Shown here piece by piece: positions 34,129-42,113 of a stretch of DNA of 64,000 nucleotides (positions within the stretch are counted from its first letter, which is position 1; every line of letters starts with the position of its first letter). This DNA is from Nocardioides mangrovicus. GTDB lineage: Bacteria > Actinomycetota > Actinomycetes > Propionibacteriales > Nocardioidaceae. Location of the stretch: assembly GCF_003674065.1 (NCBI RefSeq), contig NZ_RDBE01000010.1, forward strand, positions 121,649-185,648. The letters are read 5' to 3'. The notes under the pieces were generated by a model. That model saw only the letters and a list, made by a program, of their open reading frames with translations, did no database searches and was not told where the DNA came from. The translations under genes were made by a program, and so were the position numbers.

Positions 34129-35397
34129 TCACGCAGGTGCGTGCGGCTGCTCCCCGTGGTGCCCCTCGTACTCGTGATCGTCGACCTCCGCTGTGGTACC
34201 GGTCACGGTACTGGGCTCACCGTGGATCCGTCCCGCGGTGGCGCCCAGCCGGCCGCCGGAACCGCCCCACTGGGCCGCGATGATCTCCGCCGCGATGCTG
34301 ACCGCGGTCTCCTCCGGGGTGCGCGCGCCGAGGTCCAGGCCGATCGGGCTGGAGAGCCGCGCGAGCTCGTCGTCGGTGACGCCGACCTCCTTCAGCCGCA
34401 GCACCCGATCCTCGTGCGTGCGCCGCGAGCCCATGGCGCCGATGTAGCCGACCTGCGGCAGTCGCAGCGCCACCTCCAGCAGCGGCACGTCGAACTTCGG
34501 GTCGTGGGTGAGCACGCAGAGCACCGTGCGCGAGTCCAGCCGGCCCGCCTCCTGCTCGGCGGTGAGGTAGCGGTGCGGCCAGTCGACGACCACCTCGTCG
34601 GCCTCGGGGAAGCGGGTGGCGGTGGCGAAGACGGGCCGGGCGTCGCAGACCGTCACGTGGTAGCCGAGGAACGAGCCCACCCGTGCCACCGCGGCGGCGA
34701 AGTCGATCGCCCCGAACACCAGCATCCGCGGGGCCGGCGCGAACGCCCACACGAACACCCGCATTCCCTCCCCGCGCCGCTCGCCGTCGGGGCCGTAGGT
34801 GAGCGTCGCGTTCCGCCCGTGAGCCAGGAGCCCCAGCGCGTCGTCGGTGACCGCGTCGTCGGCGCGGGTGGACCCCAGCGACCCGCTCCGGCGGGGTAGT
34901 CCGAGACGAGATGGCTGCGGATCGTCGGGATCGACAGCCATTTCGTCTCTGACTATGCCGCCGGGGCGCACGACCAGTCGCCGGCCCAGCCAGGCGGGGT
35001 CGGGGTGCTCGATGACGGTGGCCAGGGCGACGGGGCGGCCGGCCTGCACGTCGGCGACCACCTCGGCGAGCTCGGGGAAGGTCTCCCGGTTCACCTTCTC
35101 GACGTAGACGTCGAGGATGCCGCCGCAGGTCAGGCCGACGGCGAAGGCGTCGTCGTCGGAGACGCCGTATCGCTGCAGCACCGGCTCCCCGGAGTCGACC
35201 ACCTCGCCGGCCAGCTCGTAGACCGCACCCTCCACGCACCCGCCCGAGACCGAGCCGACGGCCTGGCCGTCGGGGCCGACCAGCATCGACGCCCCCGGCG
35301 GCCGCGGCGCGGAACGGAAGGTCGCGACCACCGTGCCGACCCCGACGGTCTCGCCGGCGTCGTACCAGTCCATCAGCTCCTCGAGCACCTCACGCAC
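34129..35397 (-). CDS. XdhC-family molybdenum cofactor maturation protein
   Basis: This 422-aa XdhC/CoxI protein has an N-terminal XdhC domain (TFRSAPRPPGASMLV, VSGGCVEGAV) and a C-terminal Rossmann domain (MLVFGAIDFAAAVARVG). It binds molybdenum cofactor, supports its sulfuration and inserts it into molybdenum hydroxylases. A 59-nt palindrome (34897-34955) is inserted in frame and adds about 20 residues between GRRLVVRPGG and SLGSTRADD, a likely surface loop. The GTG start overlaps coxE by eight bases. Confidence 0.86.
   Translation of the reverse strand: MREVLEELMDWYDAGETVGVGTVVATFRSAPRPPGASMLVGPDGQAVGSVSGGCVEGAVYELAGEVVDSGEPVLQRYGVSDDDAFAVGLTCGGILDVYVEKVNRETFPELAEVVADVQAGRPVALATVIEHPDPAWLGRRLVVRPGGIVRDEMAVDPDDPQPSRLGLPRRSGSLGSTRADDAVTDDALGLLAHGRNATLTYGPDGERRGEGMRVFVWAFAPAPRMLVFGAIDFAAAVARVGSFLGYHVTVCDARPVFATATRFPEADEVVVDWPHRYLTAEQEAGRLDSRTVLCVLTHDPKFDVPLLEVALRLPQVGYIGAMGSRRTHEDRVLRLKEVGVTDDELARLSSPIGLDLGARTPEETAVSIAAEIIAAQWGGSGGRLGATAGRIHGEPSTVTGTTAEVDDHEYEGHHGEQPHAPA
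34897..34955. repeat. TAGTC/GACTA palindromic element inside xdhC, copy 3
   Basis: The 21-base arms (34897-34917 and 34935-34955) match at 19 of 21 positions around a 17-base loop. It is the same size as, and shares terminal bases with, the elements at 14903 and 20416, but lies in frame within a coding sequence. The reading frame is such that the TAG at its end is not read as a stop. Confidence 0.7.
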
Positions 35398-36490
35398 CGC
35401 CGACCACCTCCAACACAGCCTCGAACGAGCGCAGCGAGTGGCCCGCGATGAAGTCGTCGCAGTGCGGCAGCGCCGCGACGATGCCCGACTGCAGCGGCTC
35501 GTACCCCGCCTTGCCGCGGTGCGGGTTGACCCACACCACCCGGCGCGCCAGCCGCTGCAGGCGCTGCATCTGCTCGCCCAGCTGGCGCGCGTCGCCGCGC
35601 TCCCAGCCGTCGCTGAGCACCACGACGACGGCGCCGCGCGCCATCCCGCGCGCACCCCACCGGTCCAGGAACGCTGCGAGCGTCTCGCCCAGCCGGGTGC
35701 CGCCGGACCAGTCGGGCACCTCATCGCCCGCGCGCACCAGCGCCCGCTCGGGGTCGTGGGCTCGCAGTGCCGCGGTGATGCGCGTGAGCCGGGTGCCCAG
35801 CGTGAAGACCTCCACCGGCGCCCCGGTCTGCACCAGCCGGTGGCACAGCCGCAGCAGGGCGTCGGCGTAGGGGCGCATGCTGGCGCTGACGTCGACCAGC
35901 AGCACCAGCCGCCGCGGCTGCGTGGCCCGACGCCGGTGCGCAACCACGGCGGGTTCGCCCAGCTGCTGCAACGAGGCGCGCAGCGTGCGGTGCAGGTCGA
36001 CCTCGCCGCGCCGCCACGGCGTACGTCGGATGGCCCGGCGCCGCGGCGGGCGCGGTCGCAGCGAGGCGATCATCGCGTCGAGCAGCGCCTTCTGCCGACC
36101 GTCCAGCGAGGCGACGTCGCGGTGGCGCAGCACCTCGGCCTCCGAGGCCGCCGCGTTGAGGACGTCGGGCGAGCCCTCGCCACCGGTCTCCTCGGGGTCG
36201 TCGCTCACCGGCAGGGGGGCCGCGATCTCGCGCGGCGACTCCCGCGGCACGCTGCGCGGCAGCTCGGCGCGGTCGCCGAACCAGGCGTGGAAGACCTGGT
36301 CGTAGCGGTCGAGGTCGTCGGGACCGGAGCACAGCGTCGCGCGGCCCGCCGTGTAGGTGGCGCCAACGTCGTCCAGGCCCACCAGGGCCACGGCCTCGAG
36401 GTAGCCCATCTCGCGGTCGGTGGTGACGTTCACGCCCGCCGCGCGCAGGGCCCGGGTGAACCCGAGCAACACCTCCTCGACGTCCCTCAT
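35390..36490 (-). CDS. coxE: CoxE-like VWA domain protein
   Basis: This 366-aa protein has a disordered, Arg/Pro-rich middle and a C-terminal VWA domain with the MIDAS motif DVSASM near residue 200 and later GGTRLGETL and LSDGWERGD. CoxE works with a MoxR ATPase to complete the Mo-Cu or Mo-S centre of CoxL-type enzymes. It overlaps moxR upstream (ATGA) and xdhC downstream. Confidence 0.9.
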   Translation of the reverse strand: MRDVEEVLLGFTRALRAAGVNVTTDREMGYLEAVALVGLDDVGATYTAGRATLCSGPDDLDRYDQVFHAWFGDRAELPRSVPRESPREIAAPLPVSDDPEETGGEGSPDVLNAAASEAEVLRHRDVASLDGRQKALLDAMIASLRPRPPRRRAIRRTPWRRGEVDLHRTLRASLQQLGEPAVVAHRRRATQPRRLVLLVDVSASMRPYADALLRLCHRLVQTGAPVEVFTLGTRLTRITAALRAHDPERALVRAGDEVPDWSGGTRLGETLAAFLDRWGARGMARGAVVVVLSDGWERGDARQLGEQMQRLQRLARRVVWVNPHRGKAGYEPLQSGIVAALPHCDDFIAGHSLRSFEAVLEVVGGA

Positions 36491-37371
36491 GAGGCCAGCA
36501 TCCGGTCCAGCGCGTGCTTCACGCGGTCGGTGTCCTCGCGGTACTTCACCACCGCTCCCAGGGTGCGGGCGGCGGTCTCCAGGTCGAGCTCGGCGGCACC
36601 GAGCCGCTGCAGGGCGCGCGCCCAGTCCAGCGTCTCGGCGACCCCGGGCTGCTTGAGCAGCGGCTCGGCGCGCAGCTGCTGCACGACGCCCGCCACCTGG
36701 CGGGCCAGCGCCTCGGATACCTCGGGCAGCCGGCTGCGCACGATGGCCACCTCGCGCTCGAGGCCGGGGTGGTCGATCCAGTGGTAGAGGCAGCGACGCT
36801 TGAGCGCGTCGTGGAGCTCGCGGGTGCGGTTGGAGGTGAGCACGACGGTGGGCGGCGTCGCGGCGGTGACCGTGCCGAGCTCGGGGATGCTCACCGACCA
36901 GCTCGAGAGCACCTCGAGCAGGAACGCCTCGAACTCGTCGTCGGCGCGGTCGACCTCGTCGACCAGCAGCACGGCAGGCGACTGGCCGACCGACTGGCGC
37001 AACGCCCGCAGCACCGGCCGGGCCAGCAGGAACCGCTCGTCGAAGAGCGACTTCTCGGCCTCGCTGGGGTCGAGCGCACCGTCCTTGGTGGCCGCCTCCA
37101 GCGTGCGCAGGTGGAGGATCTGGCGGGCGAAGTCCCAGTCGTAGAGGGCCTGCGAGGCGTCGATGCCCTCGTAGCACTGCAGCCGGATCAGCGGCACGTC
37201 CTGCACCTGGGCCAGCGCCTCGGCCAGGGCCGTCTTGCCCGTGCCCGGCTCGCCCTCCAGCAGCAGCGGTCGCTGCATCTCCCTCGCCAGGAAGACGACC
37301 GTGTCCAGCGCGTCGTCGCTGAGGTAGCCGGTCGACGCCAGAGCCGCCGACACCTCTGCCGGGGTGTCCAT
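36487..37371 (-). CDS. MoxR/CoxD-family AAA+ ATPase
   Basis: This 294-aa AAA+ chaperone has Walker A GEPGTGKT near residue 40, Walker B LLVDEVDRADDEF near 135 and sensor-1 VLTSNRTRELHDA near 175. It is the CoxD counterpart, remodelling the apo-molybdenum hydroxylase with CoxE. It is the first gene of the maturation operon. TAGGCT lies exactly six bases before the ATG (37383-37378 on the minus strand), giving a leaderless transcript. Confidence 0.92.
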   Translation of the reverse strand: MDTPAEVSAALASTGYLSDDALDTVVFLAREMQRPLLLEGEPGTGKTALAEALAQVQDVPLIRLQCYEGIDASQALYDWDFARQILHLRTLEAATKDGALDPSEAEKSLFDERFLLARPVLRALRQSVGQSPAVLLVDEVDRADDEFEAFLLEVLSSWSVSIPELGTVTAATPPTVVLTSNRTRELHDALKRRCLYHWIDHPGLEREVAIVRSRLPEVSEALARQVAGVVQQLRAEPLLKQPGVAETLDWARALQRLGAAELDLETAARTLGAVVKYREDTDRVKHALDRMLAS

Positions 37372-37420
37372 CCGATCAGCCTAGGTCCGAGCGGTTGGCC
37401 CGGGGTTGGACGATGGGCAG

Positions 37421-37786
37421 GTGGAGCCGAAGACGTGCGCCTCCTGCGGGCGCCGGATCGAGTGGCGCAAGAAGTGGGAGCGCGACTGGGACCAGGTGCG
37501 CTACTGCTCCGCCTCGTGCCGGCGCCGCGGCGTCACCGACGACGACGAGCGGCTCGAGCGCTCCATCCTCGACCTGCTCTCCCGCCGTGCGCGCAGCGCC
37601 ACCATCTGCCCTTCGGACGCCGCCCGCGACGTCGGCACCGACGACACGTGGCGCGACCTGATGGAGCCGGCGCGCCGGGCGGCCCGGCGCCTGGTCGCGG
37701 CCGGGAAGGTGGAGATCACCCAGGGCGGCCGGGTGGTCGACCCCTCCACCGCGAAGGGCCCGATCCGCATCCGTCGCACTCACTGA
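37421..37786 (+). CDS. DUF2256/DUF3253 zinc-finger protein
   Basis: This is a 121-aa two-domain protein. The N-terminal DUF2256 zinc finger reads KTCASCGRRIEWRKKW then VRYCSASCRRR (four Cys), and a DUF3253 winged-helix-like domain runs to the end. The function is unknown. The start is uncertain: GTG 37421 puts the KTCASC motif at the usual N-terminal position, and TTG 37406 is the alternative. It overlaps the convergent mocA gene by seven bases. Confidence 0.78.
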   Translation: MEPKTCASCGRRIEWRKKWERDWDQVRYCSASCRRRGVTDDDERLERSILDLLSRRARSATICPSDAARDVGTDDTWRDLMEPARRAARRLVAAGKVEITQGGRVVDPSTAKGPIRIRRTH

Positions 37787-38310
37787 TCGACGTCGACCCC
37801 GGTGGCGAGGTCGCCGCACTCCACCAGCGTCGGCGGGTGGTCGCGCAGGTAGTCGCGCGCGCCGCGGTCGCCGACGCTGATGGCGAGCACCCCGGCCCAG
37901 TGCTCGCGACCCAGCAGCACGGGGTGGCCGGGCACGCCGTCGTACGCCGCGCGTGCGAGCACGTCCGGCTGGTCGGGCTCGGCGAGCAGTCGCGCCACCA
38001 CGTCGGACCCGACGTCGGGCAGGTCGACCAGCGTCACCAGGCACCGCGTGGCCCCGCCGTGCGCCACGTGGGCCAGGCCCGCGGCGAGCGAGGCCCCCAT
38101 GCCCTCGTCCCAGTCCGCCGCCACGACGACGGTGACGTCGAAGGGGTCCAGGAGCGGACGCGCATCCTCGGCCTGCGCGCCGAGCACCACGACGACGTCG
38201 TCGCACCCGGCCAGCGTGGCCACTGCGTGCGCGAGCCAGCCCTCCACCAGCGCCTTGGGTCGACCCATCCGTCGCCCGGCGCCGGCGGCGAGGAGCAGGC
38301 CGGTGGTCAC
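37780..38310 (-). CDS. MocA-like molybdenum cofactor nucleotidyltransferase
   Basis: This 176-aa MobA-like NTP transferase begins GLLLAAGAGRRMGRPKAL and has LVDLPDVGSDVV later. The family transfers CMP to molybdopterin (forming MCD, the cofactor form of Cox enzymes), though some members act on other substrates. The GTG start overlaps the M20 gene stop (GTGA), linking cofactor supply to the amidohydrolase operon. Confidence 0.83.
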   Translation of the reverse strand: MTTGLLLAAGAGRRMGRPKALVEGWLAHAVATLAGCDDVVVVLGAQAEDARPLLDPFDVTVVVAADWDEGMGASLAAGLAHVAHGGATRCLVTLVDLPDVGSDVVARLLAEPDQPDVLARAAYDGVPGHPVLLGREHWAGVLAISVGDRGARDYLRDHPPTLVECGDLATGVDVDQ

Positions 38311-39452
38311 CGCAGCGCCGCGCAGTAGCCGGCGATCAGGGCGTCGGCGACCACGCCGACGTAGTCGTCGTCGGGCCAGAACGTCGCCTCGTGCAGGCCG
38401 CCGCGCTCGTCGCCGGTGCCGACGAAGAGCATCAGGCTGCGGGTGTGGGCGGAGTAGTAGGAGAAGTCGTCGGAGCCGAAGGAGCGCCAGGAGGAGTCGA
38501 CCTCGTGGCCGAAGCCCGTCAACAGCTCGCCGGCCGCGACGGCCAGACGCGGATCGTTGAGCAGCGGTGGCTCGGCGACGTCGATCTCGACCTCGGCGGC
38601 GCACCCGTGGCCGGCGGCCACGTGCTGGGCGATGTCACGGATGGCCGCATGGGCCACCGCGCGGTCCTGCTCGCGCATGGTGCGCACGGTGCCGGACCCG
38701 ACGGCGATGCTCGGCACGACGTTGTTGGCGGTGCCGGCGCGCAGCTGGTTGACCATGCAGGCGACGCCGACGGTCGGGTCGACGCGCCGCGCGCCCACCT
38801 GCTGCAGCGCGACGACGATCGCCGAGAGCGCGAGCACGGAGTCGTCGACGGTGTGCGGGTAGCCGGAGTGGCCGCCGTGCCCGGTGACGGTGACGGTGAA
38901 CTCGTCGGTGGCGGCGTTGACCGGTCCGGGCGTGGCGGCGATCGTGCCGGCCGGCAGCCTGGGCTGCACGTGGGCGGCGACGATCGCGTGGACGTCGTCC
39001 ATCGCACCGTCGGCGACGACGTCGCGCGCACCGGAGTCGGCTCCCTCCTCGCGAGGCTGGAGCAGGGCGGTCACCGGTCGCGGCAGGTCGAGGTCGGCGG
39101 CGGCCATGACAACCGCGGCGAGACCGGCCAGGTGCACGTCATGCCCGCAGGCGTGCATCGCGCCGTTCGTCGACGCCCAGGGCAGCCCGCTCGCCTCGAC
39201 CACCGGCAGCGCGTCGAGCTCGGCGCGCAGCACCACCGGCGCCGGCCCGGGCGCCACCGGCAGCAGCCGCCCGGTGCCCGCCACCGTCCGGCCCTCCCCC
39301 AGGCCCAGCGCGTCGACCACGGTCTGGGTCGTCGCGCTCTCGACGCCGCCCAGCCGCGGGGCGGCGTGCAGCGCATGGCGCAGCTCGACCGCCGCGGGCA
39401 GGTGGCGGCGTACCGCATCACGCCAGGCCTCAGCAGTCACAGGAGTGTTCAT
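38307..39452 (-). CDS. M20 family amidohydrolase/metallopeptidase
   Basis: This 381-aa zinc-dependent amidase has metal-ligand motifs HACGHDVHLAG near residue 99 and QPREEGADSGA near 131, and a dimerisation lid domain between. It belongs to the hippurate/IAA-amino-acid hydrolase-like group. The substrate is an N-acyl or carbamoyl compound, not identified. ATG 39452, 39455 and GTG 39464 are all possible starts; they abut a 22-base palindrome. Confidence 0.86.
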   Translation of the reverse strand: MNTPVTAEAWRDAVRRHLPAAVELRHALHAAPRLGGVESATTQTVVDALGLGEGRTVAGTGRLLPVAPGPAPVVLRAELDALPVVEASGLPWASTNGAMHACGHDVHLAGLAAVVMAAADLDLPRPVTALLQPREEGADSGARDVVADGAMDDVHAIVAAHVQPRLPAGTIAATPGPVNAATDEFTVTVTGHGGHSGYPHTVDDSVLALSAIVVALQQVGARRVDPTVGVACMVNQLRAGTANNVVPSIAVGSGTVRTMREQDRAVAHAAIRDIAQHVAAGHGCAAEVEIDVAEPPLLNDPRLAVAAGELLTGFGHEVDSSWRSFGSDDFSYYSAHTRSLMLFVGTGDERGGLHEATFWPDDDYVGVVADALIAGYCAALR

Positions 39453-39453
39453 C

Positions 39454-39475
39454 ATTCCCCGCACGTGCGGGGAAT
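39454..39475. promoter_or_regulatory. 22-bp perfect palindrome between amidohydrolase and M20 genes
   Basis: ATTCCCCGCAC followed by its exact complement covers the amidohydrolase stop codon and the M20 start region. It could be an operator or an RNA hairpin controlling M20 translation. It resembles the stem of type I-E CRISPR repeats but occurs once. Confidence 0.5.
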
Positions 39476-40560
39476 TACCGGGGGTCGAGGCCGTAGGCCC
39501 GGACGGCGTTCTCCCGCGCCACCAGGTCGACCAGCCGCTGGGCGTCGTTGTCGGTCATCTCGCCATGCTCCACGAGCCGCCCCAGGAGGTCCTCGGCGGC
39601 CTCCCGGAACATCAGCGCGGCCACCAGGTAGAGCTCGGCCAGGCCGAACGCGTCGGAGGAGAACAGCAGCTTGCCGAACGGCACGAGCTCGAGCGTCTCG
39701 CGCAGCAGGGTGCGGCTGAGCACGCCGGCGTTGTGGGTGGCCAGGCCCAGGTCCATGAAGACGTGGTCGAAGACCTGGGAGAGGTAGGCGGCGTTGCGGT
39801 GGAAGGGCCAGTTGTGCAGCAGCAGCACCGGCACGCCCCGATCGACGGTGCCGCGCAGGAAGGCGGTCAGGCGCAACGGGTCGCACTGCAGCAGGTCCAG
39901 GTCGCTGTCGCCGTAGCCGACGTGGAACTGCAGGGGCAGCCCCAGCTCCACCGCGGTGTGGGCGAGCCAGGCGCTGACCGTCTTGTCGACCAGCCGCTCG
40001 GGGGCGACGCCGGCCAGTGCGCTGGCCAGCTCGTCGGCGCTCGGCTTGGTCGCGGGCAGCTCCAGACCCACCCGGTAGGCGGCGATGCTCTTGGCCCCCA
40101 CCGCGCCCGACGCCTGCAGTCGCGAGACCACCTCGCCGGCGAAGTCGTCGGTGCCCGCCTGGAGCACCTGCTCGGCCACCCACTCCAGGCGAATGATCTC
40201 GTGGGCACTGCCGCCGGCGTAGGCCGCGGTCTCCTCGGGCGAGGTGAGCACGTCGCGCCACAGCCCGGTGTCGACGACGAAGGTGTCGATGCCGGCCGCG
40301 CCGAGCAGCCGCCGGTTGACCTCGGGCGCACCGAGCTCGCGCCGGCGCGCGAGGTAGGCGTCGGCGTCGACCAGCGGCTCGAGGTCGAGCAGCGGCGCGC
40401 AGTGGCGTCGGATCGCCAGTCCGAGCATGGAGTCGAACAGGGTCGTGGCCAGCGGCGACGCGTGCGGCGCCTCGTTCATCAGCGCCTCAAAACCGGCGCG
40501 GTCGAGGTCGTCGGCGACCAGCCCGTGGCAGTGGTGGTCGATCAGCGCGGGCATCCTCAT
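39475..40560 (-). CDS. Amidohydrolase family protein (FluG N-terminal-like)
   Basis: This 361-aa TIM-barrel amidohydrolase has IDHHCHGL (HxH metal site) at the N-terminus, LQFHVGYGDSD near residue 215, LLHNWPFHR near 252 and the catalytic Asp in LLFSSDAFG near 303. Together with the divergent GS-like gene it forms the two halves of fungal FluG. The ATG overlaps the permease stop (ATGA). Confidence 0.85.
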   Translation of the reverse strand: MRMPALIDHHCHGLVADDLDRAGFEALMNEAPHASPLATTLFDSMLGLAIRRHCAPLLDLEPLVDADAYLARRRELGAPEVNRRLLGAAGIDTFVVDTGLWRDVLTSPEETAAYAGGSAHEIIRLEWVAEQVLQAGTDDFAGEVVSRLQASGAVGAKSIAAYRVGLELPATKPSADELASALAGVAPERLVDKTVSAWLAHTAVELGLPLQFHVGYGDSDLDLLQCDPLRLTAFLRGTVDRGVPVLLLHNWPFHRNAAYLSQVFDHVFMDLGLATHNAGVLSRTLLRETLELVPFGKLLFSSDAFGLAELYLVAALMFREAAEDLLGRLVEHGEMTDNDAQRLVDLVARENAVRAYGLDPR

Positions 40561-42011
40561 CCGGCGTCGTCCAGGGCACGCAGTCCGGCGGTGAGCCGCT
40601 TGGCCAGGCCGGGAGCCGCGAACATCACCACCGCCACCAGGATCACCCAGCCGAAGGCGACGATCGGGAACCAGAACGCCGGCTGGCCCGAAGCGGGGTA
40701 CGGCAGCACGTTGCGCCAGATGGTGTAGCCGAGCATCACCAGCGCCAGCAGGGGGATGACGATCTGCCAGCCGGGCACGTCCATCTTCTTGTCCACCCAG
40801 ATCAGCTTGATGCAGCCGACGGTCGCCAGCACGTAGGCCACCAGCAGGATCAGCGTGCCGATCGTGCCGCTCCACAAGAAGGTGTCGAAGACCTCGGCGT
40901 GGAAGAGGACCGCGCAGACCAGCGCGATGAGCGCCACGACGACGGTGACGACGATGGCAGCGATCGCCGGCGTGGCGTTGCTGCCGGTGCGGCCGAGCGG
41001 GTGGCCGGGGACGGCGTCGCGGACGATCGCGAAGAGCAGCCGCGAGGCGCCGACGACGCAGGCCAGGCAGCAGCCGAAGGCGCTGACCGCCGCACCGAGG
41101 GTGATGAGGTCGCCGACCCAGGAGCCGACGTACGAGGTGCCGAGGTCGCCCATCAGTGCGGGCGAGGCGATGAAGGCCTTGACCCCGGCGGCGTCGGGCT
41201 TGAAGGCCATCATCTCGATGGCGGTGACGACGGTGAAGTAGACGCCGCCGAAGATCGCGGTGCCCAAGATGGCACGGGGGATGTCGCGCTGCGGCTGCTC
41301 GGCCTCCTCGCCCAGCGTGGCCGCGGCCTCGAACCCGGCGAAGGAGAGCAGTCCGAAGACGATGCCGAGTCCGAGGTCGGAGACCGGCGTGCCCGAGGGG
41401 ACGCTGAAGACCGACATGGTGAAGTGCGCGTCGTTCGGTGCGCTGCCGCCGAGCATGCGCACCAGCACCACCACGGCGATGACCAGGATCAGCGCGACGG
41501 TGATGCCCTCGACGCTGAGCAGGATCGACGTCGCCCGCCGTGCGGGCACGACGGCGAAGAACAGCGAGAGCCCCAGCGCCACGGCGCCGACCAGGAAGCC
41601 GGCCCAGGCGGGCTGGTGGTTCCACACGCCGATGATGTCGAGGAACGAGGACCCGAAGATGCCGGCGGCGCTGGCGGTGACCAGCGCGTAGAAGACGTAG
41701 GTGCCCATCAGGCCGAGGCCGGCGACGGCGCCGGCGCGCGCACCGAGCGTCGCGCCCGCGAAGACGTAGACCGAGCCGGCGTGGCGGTAGTACTGGCACA
41801 GCCGCACGAAGACGTAGGCGATGAGCAGCACCGCCACGGCGGCGAGGAAGAACGCCAGCGGCGTCGCGCGGCCGACCAGGCCGGCGGTGCCCTGCGGGTT
41901 GATGTTGGCCGCCATGCTCGGTGCCATCAGGGCTACCGAGATGCCGACCGCCTGCCACACCGAGAGGCTGCGGCGCAGGGTGGTCTTCTTCTCCGAGACG
42001 GGTGCGGTCAT
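40557..42011 (-). CDS. APC family amino acid/amine permease
   Basis: This 484-aa transporter has about 12-14 transmembrane helices and the APC N-terminal signature SVWQAVGISVALMAPSMAAN (residues 16-35), where the cation/substrate helix unwinds. It probably imports the nitrogenous substrate processed by the amidohydrolase, M20 amidase and GS-like enzymes. It is the first gene of a four-gene operon divergent from the GS-like gene. Confidence 0.88.
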   Translation of the reverse strand: MTAPVSEKKTTLRRSLSVWQAVGISVALMAPSMAANINPQGTAGLVGRATPLAFFLAAVAVLLIAYVFVRLCQYYRHAGSVYVFAGATLGARAGAVAGLGLMGTYVFYALVTASAAGIFGSSFLDIIGVWNHQPAWAGFLVGAVALGLSLFFAVVPARRATSILLSVEGITVALILVIAVVVLVRMLGGSAPNDAHFTMSVFSVPSGTPVSDLGLGIVFGLLSFAGFEAAATLGEEAEQPQRDIPRAILGTAIFGGVYFTVVTAIEMMAFKPDAAGVKAFIASPALMGDLGTSYVGSWVGDLITLGAAVSAFGCCLACVVGASRLLFAIVRDAVPGHPLGRTGSNATPAIAAIVVTVVVALIALVCAVLFHAEVFDTFLWSGTIGTLILLVAYVLATVGCIKLIWVDKKMDVPGWQIVIPLLALVMLGYTIWRNVLPYPASGQPAFWFPIVAFGWVILVAVVMFAAPGLAKRLTAGLRALDDAG

Positions 42012-42113
42012 GGTGGTGCTCCTCGGGCAGCAGGAACCGACTCAGCCGTCGTTGGCTCGTGGTGAGTCTGGCCAGCCCCCTATCTTTTGTCCAGACCAAT
42101 GGAAGGAACGATC

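Noticed and set aside
39454..39475. Possible CRISPR repeat (type I-E-like stem)
   Set aside because: Only one copy, no spacers and no cas genes in the window.
42012..42113. GntR operator in the permease/GS-like gap
   Set aside because: TTGTCCAGACCAA is only approximately symmetric and no GntR gene is adjacent, so I mention it but do not list it as a feature.
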